Shown: positions 1 to 8,131 of the stretch, one piece after another
How the letters are laid out: every line of letters begins with the position of its first letter
Position numbering within the stretch: position 1 is the stretch's first letter
The notes under the pieces: model-generated
Databases searched by the model: none
What the model saw: the letters and a program-made list of their open reading frames with translations, nothing else
What the model was told of the DNA's origin: nothing
Source of the DNA: CAZYVU01 sp964651435
Lineage (GTDB): Bacteria > Desulfobacterota > Syntrophorhabdia > Syntrophorhabdales > CAYQXL01
Assembly (NCBI GenBank): GCA_964651435.1
Contig: CAZYVU010000001.1
Span: 62,001 to 126,000 of the forward strand
DNA: 64,000 nt
Reading direction: 5' to 3'
Made by a program: the position numbers and the translations under genes

Positions 1-318
1 AAGGTGTTGGTCAGTGTTGCCATCATTCTTTCAGCAACAGCAATAGCAAAGAGATTTCCGTCCCTTGCCGGCCTCATCGGCGTCATGCCATTGACGGGCG
101 CCCTTGTGCTGGCATGGGTATATATGGAAAGCAGCGGTGATCGCCAGGTCACGGAGGGCTTTGCAGTGGGGGCCCTCTGGGGCATCCTGCCGAGCCTACT
201 CTTCTTTCTGGCCGCCTTTCTCTGCCTTAGAAAGGGTCTTCCCCTGGCAGCCGTTCTTGGGGCCGGCTTCGGAGCCTGGCTCGTCGGCGCTTTCATACAC
301 CAGTGGGCGCTGAAATGA
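1..318 (+). CDS. DUF3147-like small membrane protein, 5'-partial
   Basis: Hydrophobic protein with three to four predicted membrane segments. The pattern AKRFPSLAGLIGVMPLTG near the N-terminus and a PSLLFFL segment match my memory of the DUF3147 family of inner-membrane proteins, whose function is unknown. The frame is open to the window edge and a GTG lies at position 4, but family members usually have several more residues before this point, so the true start is probably outside the window. Its stop lies about 100 bases before the HDAC-fold gene. That gap shows no clear terminator. Confidence 0.6.
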   Translation, partial: KVLVSVAIILSATAIAKRFPSLAGLIGVMPLTGALVLAWVYMESSGDRQVTEGFAVGALWGILPSLLFFLAAFLCLRKGLPLAAVLGAGFGAWLVGAFIHQWALK

Positions 319-422
319 GCGGCTGTGGGCCGGGAGCCACAGGAAAAAGGGCCGGGAGAATATGGAATGGATTTTTTTTCCTCTATGTGGTGAGATAGTA
401 GACAAAAAAGAAAGGGGCCGCT

Positions 423-1457
423 ATGCCCGTAGGAATAGTAAAGGATGATGTATTTCTTGAGCACGTCATTGATCAGTATCACCCCGAGAGCCCCGAGCGC
501 CTGGTAAGCATTTACTCCACCCTTGCCGGACTCGATCAGTCGGATCTCGTCTACGCCAGGCGGCGCACCGCCACCACCGATGAGATTGCCGAGATCCACG
601 AGAGGGCCTACATCGAGTCGATTTCCAAAACGGAGGGAAGAGAGCACACGCGCCTCGATCCGGACACGTCGACGTCGCCAAGATCCTATGAGGCGGCCTG
701 CGTGGCCGCCGGGGGCGTTCTGGAACTGGCCGACATGCTCTTTTCTTCCACCATCGACAACGGCTTCGCCCTCCTGCGCCCGCCGGGACACCACGCAGAA
801 AGCGACCGGGCCATGGGGTTCTGTATCTTTAACAACGTTGCCATCGGCGCGCGGTACCTCGAACGGCGCTGGGGCCTTCAAAGGATCGTTATCGTCGACT
901 TCGATCTCCACCACGGCAACGGGACCCAGCACAGCTTTTACAATGACCCTACGGTCCTCTATTTTTCCACGCACCAGTATCCCTACTACCCCGGGACGGG
1001 ATCCTTAACGGAGGTAGGCAGTGGGCCGGGCAAGGGCTACACGGTCAACCTTCCCCTCTCCTACGGCATGGGCGACGACGACTATATCTACGCCTTCAAA
1101 GAGATTCTTCTGCCCATATGTGACAGGTTCAAGCCGGAGGCGGTGCTCGTTTCGGCGGGCTTCGACGCCTACTATAATGACCCCCTCGGCGGGATGGCCG
1201 TAACGGAAGACGGGTATGCCGCCATGACCCGACTGCTCCTCGAAATAGCAGCCGACCACTGCGGGGGCAAGGCGCTCTTTGTGCTGGAAGGGGGCTACGA
1301 TGTCAAGGGGCTGGCCAGTTCCGTCAAGGCCGTCCTGCTCGAGCTGAAGAGGTCGGGTGGCGCCCTGTCAGCGGGTGAAGGCAGGCCTTCAAACGAAATG
1401 GTGCGGATTGTGAACCAATCTAAGGAGGCTTTGGCACCTTATTGGGGAGAGCTTTAA
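423..1457 (+). CDS. Histone deacetylase-fold amidohydrolase (AcuC/HDAC superfamily)
   Basis: A 344-residue zinc-dependent deacetylase of the arginase/HDAC fold, cytoplasmic. The diagnostic motifs are all present: RPPGHHAE with the paired active-site histidines at 123-124, GFCIFNN at 132-138, DFDLHHGNG at 159-167 supplying zinc ligands D161 and H163, SAGFDAY with the third ligand D248, and the late LEGGYD. Bacterial members deacetylate acetyl-lysine proteins, acetylpolyamines or other amides, and the sequence alone does not show which. An AAAGGGG-type ribosome binding site precedes the ATG. Its 3' end overlaps the convergent HU gene by four bases. Family assignment is secure; the substrate is not. 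Confidence 0.9.
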   Translation: MPVGIVKDDVFLEHVIDQYHPESPERLVSIYSTLAGLDQSDLVYARRRTATTDEIAEIHERAYIESISKTEGREHTRLDPDTSTSPRSYEAACVAAGGVLELADMLFSSTIDNGFALLRPPGHHAESDRAMGFCIFNNVAIGARYLERRWGLQRIVIVDFDLHHGNGTQHSFYNDPTVLYFSTHQYPYYPGTGSLTEVGSGPGKGYTVNLPLSYGMGDDDYIYAFKEILLPICDRFKPEAVLVSAGFDAYYNDPLGGMAVTEDGYAAMTRLLLEIAADHCGGKALFVLEGGYDVKGLASSVKAVLLELKRSGGALSAGEGRPSNEMVRIVNQSKEALAPYWGEL

Positions 1458-1738
1458 TTCCCGGGCTTCCAGATCATGTCTTTTAGCTCTTTTCCCACTT
1501 TGAAGTAGGGGAGTTTTTTCGGAGGAACGTTAACGACCTCCCCTGTTTTGGGGTTTCTGCCCTTATAGGCCTTGTATTCCCTTAGGGTGAAGTTGCCGAA
1601 CCCCCGTATCTCAACACGCTCTCCCGCGATAATTGCTTTTGAGATGCTCTCGATGACCGTTTCAACTGCAGTCTTTGCTATCTTCTGGTTCACGCGAACC
1701 TCTTCGGCGATTTTGTCGATTATGTCAGTCTTATTCAT
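1454..1738 (-). CDS. HU/IHF-family DNA-binding protein
   Basis: A 94-residue nucleoid protein of the HU/IHF family, acting as a dimer that bends DNA. It has the N-terminal helical dimerisation region, the GERVEIRGFGNF beta segment at about 43-54, and the DNA-binding arm with the RNPKTGE signature at about 62-68. Whether it is HU, IHF-alpha or IHF-beta cannot be settled from one copy. An AGGAGGA ribosome binding site lies just upstream of the ATG. It is the last gene of the leftward cytochrome-resB-ccsA-purQ run, only 11 bases after purQ, and converges on the HDAC-fold gene. Confidence 0.93.
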   Translation of the reverse strand: MNKTDIIDKIAEEVRVNQKIAKTAVETVIESISKAIIAGERVEIRGFGNFTLREYKAYKGRNPKTGEVVNVPPKKLPYFKVGKELKDMIWKPGN

Positions 1739-1749
1739 GAGTTTTCCTC

Positions 1750-2571
1750 CTAAAGATGTTCTACCACATACCGGTATGCATTTCTAAATATTTTTAACCC
1801 CTCGCCCTCCTCGTCCAGGCGCTCCCGCGTCCACCGGGGATGGTGCGTAAAGTGTACGTAGGCCTCGGGGTGGGGCATGAGGCCGAATATCCGGCCGCTC
1901 TCATCGCAGATGCCGGCGATAGACAGTGCCGATCCGTTTGGATTGAGGGGGTATTCGTCCGTTATCAGCCCGTCGCTGGTCGAATATTGGAGAACGACAA
2001 GGCCCTTCTTCTCCAGTTCCGTAAGCAGCCCTTCGCTCTCAGCGATGAGCTTTCCTTCGCCGTGTCTGACAGGCAGGTAGACCGTGTCCAAGCCGCCGGT
2101 GAACACACAGGGCGACGACCCGTTCGTCTTCAGGTGGACCCATCTGTCTTCAAACCGACCGGAATCGTTAAAGGTCAACGTAACTGTCTGGCTGCCGTAA
2201 AGCCCCCCCAAGGCCGGCAGAAGGCCCGTCTTAACAAGGAGCTGGAACCCGTTGCAAATCCCCAGAATGATCTTCCCCTCCCGGACAAAGGCAACCAGCT
2301 CGTCGATGAAGCGCCCTCCGGCGCTGCTTGTCTTCTGGTATTTCCATTTGACCGCCTGGGCCTTGGCCGCACCAAGGTCATCGCCGTCAAGAAAACCTCC
2401 CGGAAAATTGAGAAAGGAGTATTGATGAATCCGCTCGGGGTGCTCGTTGACCTCGTTGATGTGCAGCAGGTCAACATCAAACCCTACAAGCCGATGGGCA
2501 TGGCTGGTTTCGTACTCGCAGTTTATTCCGTTTCCTACGAGCACCAGGCTTTTTGGTCGTTTTCCTCTCAT
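1750..2571 (-). CDS. purQ: Phosphoribosylformylglycinamidine synthase, glutaminase subunit
   Basis: Class I glutamine amidotransferase that supplies ammonia to PurL in purine synthesis. The 273-residue protein has an oxyanion/loop segment NFPGGFLDGDDLG at 55-67, the nucleophile elbow GICNGFQ with Cys106, and the C-terminal MPHPEAY carrying the catalytic His-Glu. It is longer than the roughly 225-residue Bacillus type. The ATG at 2571 was chosen because it forms an ATGA overlap with the ccsA stop and begins the conserved strand; an upstream in-frame extension reads through ccsA and is not credible. Its place behind cytochrome-maturation genes is unusual. Confidence 0.88.
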   Translation of the reverse strand: MRGKRPKSLVLVGNGINCEYETSHAHRLVGFDVDLLHINEVNEHPERIHQYSFLNFPGGFLDGDDLGAAKAQAVKWKYQKTSSAGGRFIDELVAFVREGKIILGICNGFQLLVKTGLLPALGGLYGSQTVTLTFNDSGRFEDRWVHLKTNGSSPCVFTGGLDTVYLPVRHGEGKLIAESEGLLTELEKKGLVVLQYSTSDGLITDEYPLNPNGSALSIAGICDESGRIFGLMPHPEAYVHFTHHPRWTRERLDEEGEGLKIFRNAYRYVVEHL

Positions 2572-3383
2572 GTGGCGTAACTGTGGAGCCCGGAAAGAAT
2601 AAAATTTACCCCGAAATAGGTAAAGAGGACGCTCACGAAGCCGACAATGGAAAGAAGCGCCATCCGCTTTCCCTGCCATCCCCTCACGAACCGGGCATGA
2701 AGAACAATAGCATATATAATCCAGGTTATCAACGACCACGTCTCTTTCGGGTCCCAGCTCCAGTAAGCCCCCCAGGCATAGTGGGCCCAGACGGCACCGG
2801 TCAGTATGCCTGCGCTGAGCAAGGGAAAGCCCACCACGATGCTGCGATAGTTTATCTCTTCAAGGGTCTCCTGTGAGGGGCCCATGCCCTTGGCATGGAA
2901 AAGAGACAGGGCACCGCTGATGAAAGAGACGGCAAAGGCGGCGTAGGAGAGAAAGCAGGTCAGGACGTGGATGTGGAGCCAGTTGCTCTGGAGGGCCGGC
3001 ACAAGGGGCTGGATCTGCCGCGCCACGGATGGAGAAAGGGACGCATAGGCCAGCAGGAAAAGGGGCACAAGCATGGTGAGCGCCGTGATGATGGGATAGG
3101 AAAGCCTCTTTTTCAGCAGGATCACCATGAGCGTCACACACCAACCGTAAAAGATAAGGGACTCATAGAAGTTTGCGAGAGGGGCATGACCGATGTTGAG
3201 CCGGTAAGACTCCACCCAGCGGGTAACAATTCCGGCTGTGTGAAGGCCGAAGGTCACGTAAAGGACAAGCCACATGGCCGACATGATCCTCGTCTTTCTT
3301 GCAGCAAGATAAAGCACGTGAATGACAAAAATAAGCAGATAGAGCAGGGTGACGACACCGAGAATCGTGTGGTTAATCTCCAT
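2568..3383 (-). CDS. ccsA: Cytochrome c maturation protein CcsA/ResC (heme handling)
   Basis: A 271-residue integral membrane protein of the System II (Ccs) cytochrome c maturation pathway, which carries heme across the inner membrane and ligates it to apocytochromes with ResB/Ccs1. The tryptophan-rich WWD signature is visible as WGAYWSWDPKETW at about 204-216, flanked by histidine-bearing membrane helices typical of the heme-handling family. It overlaps the 3' end of resB by 11 bases and is coupled to purQ by ATGA. Pairing with resB and a multiheme cytochrome upstream supports the role. Confidence 0.92.
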   Translation of the reverse strand: MEINHTILGVVTLLYLLIFVIHVLYLAARKTRIMSAMWLVLYVTFGLHTAGIVTRWVESYRLNIGHAPLANFYESLIFYGWCVTLMVILLKKRLSYPIITALTMLVPLFLLAYASLSPSVARQIQPLVPALQSNWLHIHVLTCFLSYAAFAVSFISGALSLFHAKGMGPSQETLEEINYRSIVVGFPLLSAGILTGAVWAHYAWGAYWSWDPKETWSLITWIIYAIVLHARFVRGWQGKRMALLSIVGFVSVLFTYFGVNFILSGLHSYAT

Positions 3384-4647
3384 GCAACCTTCCCTTTAGT
3401 TTTTCCATCTCCTCGCGAAAACCCGGCCTGTTCTTGGGGGCAAGCCCTGCAACGATGACGCCGTCCCCTTTCGCACGCACGTAGACGCGTCGAAACTGAA
3501 TAAAAAAGGTGGCGTAGAGCCCCAGGAGTATGAGCGCAAAACCTGTCCAGACGACCCACACGCCCGGGTCTCTGGCCACCTCAAGCCCCGTGTAGAAGTT
3601 AAGCTGGATGTCGTCGAGCCTTACGGCGGCCCCCCCTATGCGGTTCTCCCTGAGTCGCTCTACGTTCTTGAGGAACCACTGTCCTTTAGGCTCTCCGTTC
3701 TCCACATAAGCGAGCAGCACGCCGGGGCCCAGCTCGTGAATGTTCTCCCGATAGCGCACAGGCATGAGGGAAAGCTCTCCCTTCTGGTACAGCTCATTTT
3801 CCTTGAGGGCAACTTTCTCGCCTCCAACAGAGAACCGAAAGGTCGGGGCGCTCCCGTAGGTTGCTTGATAAATGCTGAAGCCACGGTACTGGAGCGGCCT
3901 GTTCACCCTCACCTCCTGCTCCGTCACAACGCGCCCGCCATCGAGAACAGCTATCTTGCTCATGAAGTCCTGAGGCTCGCCGCTGGGATAAAATGCGATC
4001 TTGAAGGCGTCACACCTCAGGGCAAACCCTAAAGGGATCTGTTTTTGCTCCCGCCCCCTGACGGTAATCTCGTCTTTTGCCTCGCCCTCCCAGAGGGTCA
4101 TGGAGCCCCTGTATCCTGTCAGAAGGCCTATGAGGCTGCCAAGAAGAATGAGGATGATGCTTCCGTGAATGATATAGACCCCATAGCGGGACAACGCCCC
4201 TCTTTCAAGCAAAGCACCGGCGTCGTTTTCCAGTTTCACCCTGTAGCGGGATCCCAGGGCTGTCCTGACGTCGGAAAGGCTTTTTCCGGGGGCAACGAAA
4301 GAAGCCTCCATGGAGGCCAGCGCTTCCTCGTTGGGCAGCGACGGGTTCCGGTCGGCCTTTGCGAGCCTACGGAACCGATCGACGGTGCACAGCGTCAGGT
4401 TGATGCCGAAAAGAACAATGAGGGCGTAAAACCACGGTGCATGATAGACGTCGTCGAGGCCAAACGACGTAATGATGCCGGCAAGGAACCGGGGGTACCT
4501 CTCCAGATACTCGGCAGGGTCCGCCCCCTGCCTGATAATGGTCCCCGTCAGCGAACCGACGGCGATGAGAGCAAGCAGAATGAGGGCGAACCGAACTGAG
4601 GCTACAAAACGGTAAAGGACTCCTGCCTTACTTCTTGTGACACTCAT
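3373..4647 (-). CDS. resB: Cytochrome c maturation protein ResB/Ccs1
   Basis: A 424-residue partner of CcsA in System II cytochrome c biogenesis, thought to keep apocytochrome thiols reduced and presented for heme attachment on the outer face of the membrane. It shows two N-terminal membrane spans, a third near residues 150-170, a large extracytoplasmic domain containing RPLQYRGFSIYQATYG, and a C-terminal span (VVWTGFALILLGLYATFF) as in ResB proteins. The ATG at 4647 overlaps the cytochrome gene by 20 bases, which implies cotranscription. The ribosome binding site is weak, consistent with translational coupling. Confidence 0.9.
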   Translation of the reverse strand: MSVTRSKAGVLYRFVASVRFALILLALIAVGSLTGTIIRQGADPAEYLERYPRFLAGIITSFGLDDVYHAPWFYALIVLFGINLTLCTVDRFRRLAKADRNPSLPNEEALASMEASFVAPGKSLSDVRTALGSRYRVKLENDAGALLERGALSRYGVYIIHGSIILILLGSLIGLLTGYRGSMTLWEGEAKDEITVRGREQKQIPLGFALRCDAFKIAFYPSGEPQDFMSKIAVLDGGRVVTEQEVRVNRPLQYRGFSIYQATYGSAPTFRFSVGGEKVALKENELYQKGELSLMPVRYRENIHELGPGVLLAYVENGEPKGQWFLKNVERLRENRIGGAAVRLDDIQLNFYTGLEVARDPGVWVVWTGFALILLGLYATFFIQFRRVYVRAKGDGVIVAGLAPKNRPGFREEMEKLKGRLHGD

Positions 4648-5008
4648 TACACTTGGTCGGGGCCTTCTTTCCCTTTGCTGCCGCCTCCTTGTGGCAATCT
4701 ATGCAGTTTTTGTGAAAGGCGTCTTTTGCCGGTGGGGCGTTATCTTTCACGTCTTTCGGCATATGGCAGGAGGAGCACTTATCGGGCTCCTTGGGGTTCT
4801 TGTCCTTGTGATGACACGTGGCGCAGTCGATCTTTTCCTTCTCCACATGTGCCTTGTGAGAAAAGGGCACGACCCCGAACTTGCCCCCTTCCATCTGGAG
4901 GGTAACCGTTTCCGGCGCCGTCTTGTCCGCCATGGCGTAGGTGGAGAAAACAACGAGGAGAATGGGCAACATGCAATAGAGGGCTTTGAGTGAGGACTTG
5001 GTGTTCAT
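4628..5008 (-). CDS. Periplasmic tetraheme cytochrome c (class III, c3/c7-like)
   Basis: A 126-residue secreted cytochrome. A signal peptide (about residues 1-27, ending TYAMA) is followed by four CXXCH heme sites: CATCH, CSSCH, CIDCH and CNECH. The FSHKAH stretch before the first site supplies the usual distal histidine ligands of class III cytochromes. Such proteins shuttle electrons in the periplasm, for example to and from hydrogenases, formate dehydrogenases or extracellular acceptors; the partner is not evident here. It is the first gene of the resB-ccsA unit, so it may be a major client of that maturation system. Confidence 0.92.
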   Translation of the reverse strand: MNTKSSLKALYCMLPILLVVFSTYAMADKTAPETVTLQMEGGKFGVVPFSHKAHVEKEKIDCATCHHKDKNPKEPDKCSSCHMPKDVKDNAPPAKDAFHKNCIDCHKEAAAKGKKAPTKCNECHKK

Positions 5009-5037
5009 GGCAACCTCCCGATGCTTTTTGTGCTCTT

Positions 5038-5066
5038 AATCTAAACGAACGGGGCAGGTAAGTCAA
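5038..5066 (-). promoter_or_regulatory. Sigma-70-type promoter of the cytochrome c-resB-ccsA operon
   Basis: On the minus strand a TTGACT -35 (5061-5066) is separated by 17 bases from TAGATT (5038-5043), about 30 bases upstream of the cytochrome ATG. The -35 and the following 11 bases (TTGACTTACCTGCCCCG) are repeated exactly in the riboswitch promoter at 18.25 kb. The site overlaps the 3' end of the ABC ATPase gene. Confidence 0.6.
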
Positions 5067-5869
5067 GGAGATGAAAGGTTAAGGCATCTTTTCGAGACGG
5101 GCATTACGAAGGGCTTTCCGGAATAGGGGTTCCGCCGCACCACCACCACCGTCTCGTAAACCGCTTCTATGTTTTCGTACGTCAAGGTCTCCTCCGGCGT
5201 TCCATCGGCAAAGACCCTCCCGTCGGCAAGGAGGATGATGCGCGTACAGAACTCCGCGGCAAGATTCAGGTCGTGCAGCACCATGACAATGGAAAGCCCT
5301 TCGCCATGAAGCTCCTCGAGCCATTCCATGGTCCGGAGCTGGTGCCTGATGTCCAGATGGCTCACCGGCTCGTCAAGAAGAAGCACCGCCGGTTCCTGGG
5401 CTATGCATTGGGCAAGGTAGGCCTTTTGCCGTTCCCCCTCCGAGAGGGTACCCATCTCTCTTCCCCTGAGGTGGCTCAACCCAAGCATGTCCAGGGTCAT
5501 CGAAACCGTCCTGTCGTCATCCTCTTCGTAGGAGAACCGCCTCCGGCTGAACGGGTGGCGTCCCATTGCCACAAACTCCTGCACCGTGTAGGGGAAGGGA
5601 ACGTCCACATTCTGGGGCAACGTAGCGATGTGTCGCGATAACGTCTTCGGTTCGTAGGTCTTGAGCTCTCTGTCATGAAACCGTATGGTGCCGGCGGCAG
5701 GGGTGAGGTAGCCCGCCAACAACCGCACAAGGGTGCTCTTTCCTGCTCCGTTCGGACCGATGAGCCCCACCATCTCGCCGGCAAAGACGTCGAGGGCTAC
5801 ATCCTTTAGAACGGCCGTGGGGCCGTACAGGAAGGAGACATCTTTTACGGAAAAGAGCGGCACCCCCAC
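5063..5869 (-). CDS. ABC transporter ATPase, BtuD/FecE-type
   Basis: A 268-residue ATPase of the metal-chelate/vitamin B12 importer class that powers the adjacent FecCD-type permease. Walker A is GPNGAGKST at 38-46, the signature is LSEGERQK, and Walker B is AVLLLDEP followed by the D-loop SHLD. The start is the GTG at 5869, which overlaps the permease stop as TAGTG with AGGAGG five bases upstream. A much longer upstream frame exists but only shadows the permease. Substrate could be cobalamin, heme or a ferric siderophore. Confidence 0.9.
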   Translation of the reverse strand: MGVPLFSVKDVSFLYGPTAVLKDVALDVFAGEMVGLIGPNGAGKSTLVRLLAGYLTPAAGTIRFHDRELKTYEPKTLSRHIATLPQNVDVPFPYTVQEFVAMGRHPFSRRRFSYEEDDDRTVSMTLDMLGLSHLRGREMGTLSEGERQKAYLAQCIAQEPAVLLLDEPVSHLDIRHQLRTMEWLEELHGEGLSIVMVLHDLNLAAEFCTRIILLADGRVFADGTPEETLTYENIEAVYETVVVVRRNPYSGKPFVMPVSKRCLNLSSP

Positions 5870-6876
5870 TAAGACCTCCTGATCACCATGATAAGAAGAA
5901 GAAAGCCCCCCAGAATCCCCGTCACAACCCCCACGGGCAGCTCGATGGGATAGAGGAGATAGCGGGATATGATGTCGGAGCTGACAAGAAAAAAGGCACC
6001 ACCAATAAACGACGTGATCAGAAGAAAGGAGTGGCGGGGCCCGCAGGCCTCCCGGAGCACATGGGGGACGATGAGGCCGACAAAGCCGACGATGCCGGCG
6101 GCGGAAACGGAAAGACCCGTGAGAATCGATGTAAGGACGAAGAGTATGCGGTACATGCGGCCGGGGTCTACGCCGAGATAGCGGGCCTTCTCCGGCCCCA
6201 AAGACAGGATGTCGATCTCCTTTCCATACAGGAGGAGAATGGCCAAGGGAACGGTAAACAAGCCCACATAGAGGGGAACGAGCGATATGTCCAGGGCTGA
6301 GAGGTCGCCCATGAGCCACATCAGGGCGATCTGCATTCGGTCCGGATCCATGAGGGAAAAAAGAAAGAAAACAAAGGATGAAAAGACGAGGCTCGCCACG
6401 ATGCCGAAGAGGATCATGCTCGTCGGCTGAAAAAGACGCCTTCTCGACAGGATATAGACAAGGGCCGCCGAAAGCGCGCCACCCAGAAAACCGAAGAGCG
6501 GGTTTACCCAAGGGCCGATGAGCCGCTGCAGGCCCAGGATGCTTGCGACGGCTACCCCCAGAGAGGCACCGCCGGACAAACCGAGCGTGTAAGGTTCGGC
6601 GAGCGGGTTTCTAAGAATTGACTGAAGCGTTGCGCCCGACACGGCAAGGGCGCCGCCAACGGCAAGGGCAATGAGGGTTCTCGGCATACGCAGCCTCTTG
6701 AGCACATACCCGAAGCCATCGTCGGACCCGAACCCTTCGACAACGGCCCTCAGGCCGTGGCCGTAGCTCAGGGACATGGTTACGGCCAGCCCGAGCAGAA
6801 CGAGAAGAAAGGCCACAACGGCCCAGGGGTGCTCCCGGAGGATGGTGCTGCGGCTTCCTTGCGTCCCCTCAACCAT
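5869..6876 (-). CDS. ABC transporter permease, BtuC/FecCD family
   Basis: A 335-residue inner-membrane permease with about ten hydrophobic helices. Family motifs are GATLQSILRNPLAEPYTLGL near residues 81-100 and GFVGLIVPH near 265-273, the latter being the FecCD segment that contacts the ATPase. It forms the importer with the ATPase immediately downstream (overlapping stop/start) and the binding protein 7 bases upstream. No cobalamin riboswitch or Fur-like site was recognised upstream, so the imported chelate is undetermined. Confidence 0.92.
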   Translation of the reverse strand: MVEGTQGSRSTILREHPWAVVAFLLVLLGLAVTMSLSYGHGLRAVVEGFGSDDGFGYVLKRLRMPRTLIALAVGGALAVSGATLQSILRNPLAEPYTLGLSGGASLGVAVASILGLQRLIGPWVNPLFGFLGGALSAALVYILSRRRLFQPTSMILFGIVASLVFSSFVFFLFSLMDPDRMQIALMWLMGDLSALDISLVPLYVGLFTVPLAILLLYGKEIDILSLGPEKARYLGVDPGRMYRILFVLTSILTGLSVSAAGIVGFVGLIVPHVLREACGPRHSFLLITSFIGGAFFLVSSDIISRYLLYPIELPVGVVTGILGGFLLLIMVIRRS

Positions 6877-6883
6877 GGCCCCT

Positions 6884-7855
6884 TCAGCCTCCCTGCCCGA
6901 TAACGGCCGAAAGGTCCCTCACCGTCTGGAGAACGCTGAGCGGTGTCGGACTTCCGACGGCGTAGGCATCAAGCACTGCAAACCGGGAACTGCCGAGGGA
7001 CTCCCTCCATCCCCCCATAACCGCCCCAACGTTGTAGCCCATATCGGTGAGCACAATAACCTGGGGGCGCAGAAGAATGATCTCCTCCCGGTTGATTCTC
7101 GGATAGGGCACCGGGGCCCTGATGACGTTTATCCCTCCCGCCGCACGAATGAGGTCATCGGCAAAAGTGGACGCGGAGGCCGCTATCAGCGGATCGGCCC
7201 CCACCTGCCAGAATACGGTCGCCGAGCCTTCCCTCCTCTCCTCGGCCAAGCGGCCCGCGACGCCGCGGACGATTCTTTCGCCCTCTTCCTCCCTGCCCAC
7301 GAGCCGAGCGAGAAGAAGAAAATTGTCAAAAAGCGTTTGGAGGTTCTTGGGCCTCTCAAAGTAGTATGTGGGTATGCCAAGCTTGTGCAGCCTTTCAACG
7401 GCCCAGGGGGGGTTCCCTTCGCGGGAGGCGAGCAGCAGGTCCGGTTTCAGCATGAGGATCTTCTCTATGTCCGGCCGCAAGGGGGTCCCCACGCGCTCAA
7501 CGGGCCCTTCCTCTGCAGGGGAGAGGCGGCAGAGGCTCGTTGTTCCTACCAGGAAGGCCTCCGCCGACAAGACCCGCAGGGACTCGGTGATCTGTGGCGA
7601 CAGGGATACGATTCTTTGCGGAGGCTCATCGGTCGACATTCCGCGCCCTCCACCCCCCCCTTTGCCGGCTGGAGCCCCGCACCCGTGCAGCAACGCGAAA
7701 ACCATCAATGAAAGGATTGCGCGCCTCGCCAGGCACAGGAACAGGCAAGGCCGGTGGTATTTGCCGTGCCGCCGCAAAAGCCCTTCCGCGGCCGCACGGG
7801 GGCTCATATGACGATGAAACCGTTGACTTATCAAACGCTTTATATTATAAAACAT
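6884..7855 (-). CDS. Periplasmic binding lipoprotein of the BtuF/FecB type
   Basis: Substrate-binding protein of the metal-chelate importer, with the TroA/BtuF-like fold: PQRIVSLSPQITE begins domain one and VLTDMGYN lies late in domain two. A lipobox LHGC at residues 56-59 predicts a lipid-anchored mature protein. The ATG at 7855 gives a very long leader before the lipobox, and the tRNA-Gly promoter occupies this 5' end on the other strand, so a later start (ATG at 7807 or a TTG farther in) is quite possible. The mature region is glycine-rich at first (GKGGGGGRG), then globular. Confidence 0.82.
   Translation of the reverse strand: MFYNIKRLISQRFHRHMSPRAAAEGLLRRHGKYHRPCLFLCLARRAILSLMVFALLHGCGAPAGKGGGGGRGMSTDEPPQRIVSLSPQITESLRVLSAEAFLVGTTSLCRLSPAEEGPVERVGTPLRPDIEKILMLKPDLLLASREGNPPWAVERLHKLGIPTYYFERPKNLQTLFDNFLLLARLVGREEEGERIVRGVAGRLAEERREGSATVFWQVGADPLIAASASTFADDLIRAAGGINVIRAPVPYPRINREEIILLRPQVIVLTDMGYNVGAVMGGWRESLGSSRFAVLDAYAVGSPTPLSVLQTVRDLSAVIGQGG
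7823..7851 (+). promoter_or_regulatory. Promoter of the tRNA-Gly/tRNA-Cys unit
   Basis: TTGACT (7823-7828), a 17-base spacer, then TATAAA (7846-7851), with tRNA-Gly starting 11 bases later. This near-consensus sigma-70 promoter lies inside the annotated 5' end of the opposing binding-protein gene. Confidence 0.7.
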
Positions 7856-7862
7856 ACCACGG

Positions 7863-7937
<75 letters not shown>

Positions 7938-7947
7938 TGAAGAAACA

Positions 7948-8037
7948 GTAATCAGTAAATGGTATATGGTATATGGCGACAGGCAACAAAAGCGATCAGG
8001 CCGCAAGGTCTTTAACCATTCACCATTCACGGATTAC
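7948..8037. repeat. Imperfect inverted repeat between two tRNA genes
   Basis: Arms GTAATC (7948-7953) and AATGGT (7958-7963) are mirrored by ACCATT (8015-8020) and GATTAC (8032-8037). Short direct repeats of GGTATAT and CCATTCA sit inside the arms. It resembles degenerate heptad repeats of spacer DNA; no coding potential was seen. It could be a small mobile remnant or a processing hairpin. Confidence 0.4.
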
Positions 8038-8053
8038 CTATCACTGGTTTCTC

Positions 8054-8128
8054 GGCGGCATAGCCAAGTGGTAAGGCAGCGGTCTGCAAAACCGTTATTC
8101 TCCGGTTCAAATCCGGATGCCGCCTCCA
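8054..8128 (+). tRNA. tRNA-Cys (GCA)
   Basis: Acceptor GGCGGCA pairs with TGCCGCC at 8118-8124, discriminator T as usual for cysteine tRNA, and CCA is encoded at 8126-8128. The anticodon arm is GCGGT-CTGCAAA-ACCGT with anticodon GCA. No separate promoter was seen, so it is probably cotranscribed with tRNA-Gly 116 bases upstream. Confidence 0.96.
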
Positions 8129-8131
8129 TCC

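Noticed and set aside
5870..6511. Upstream extension of the ABC ATPase frame
   Set aside because: The extension is a shadow of the permease; the GTG at 5869 with AGGAGG is a much better start.
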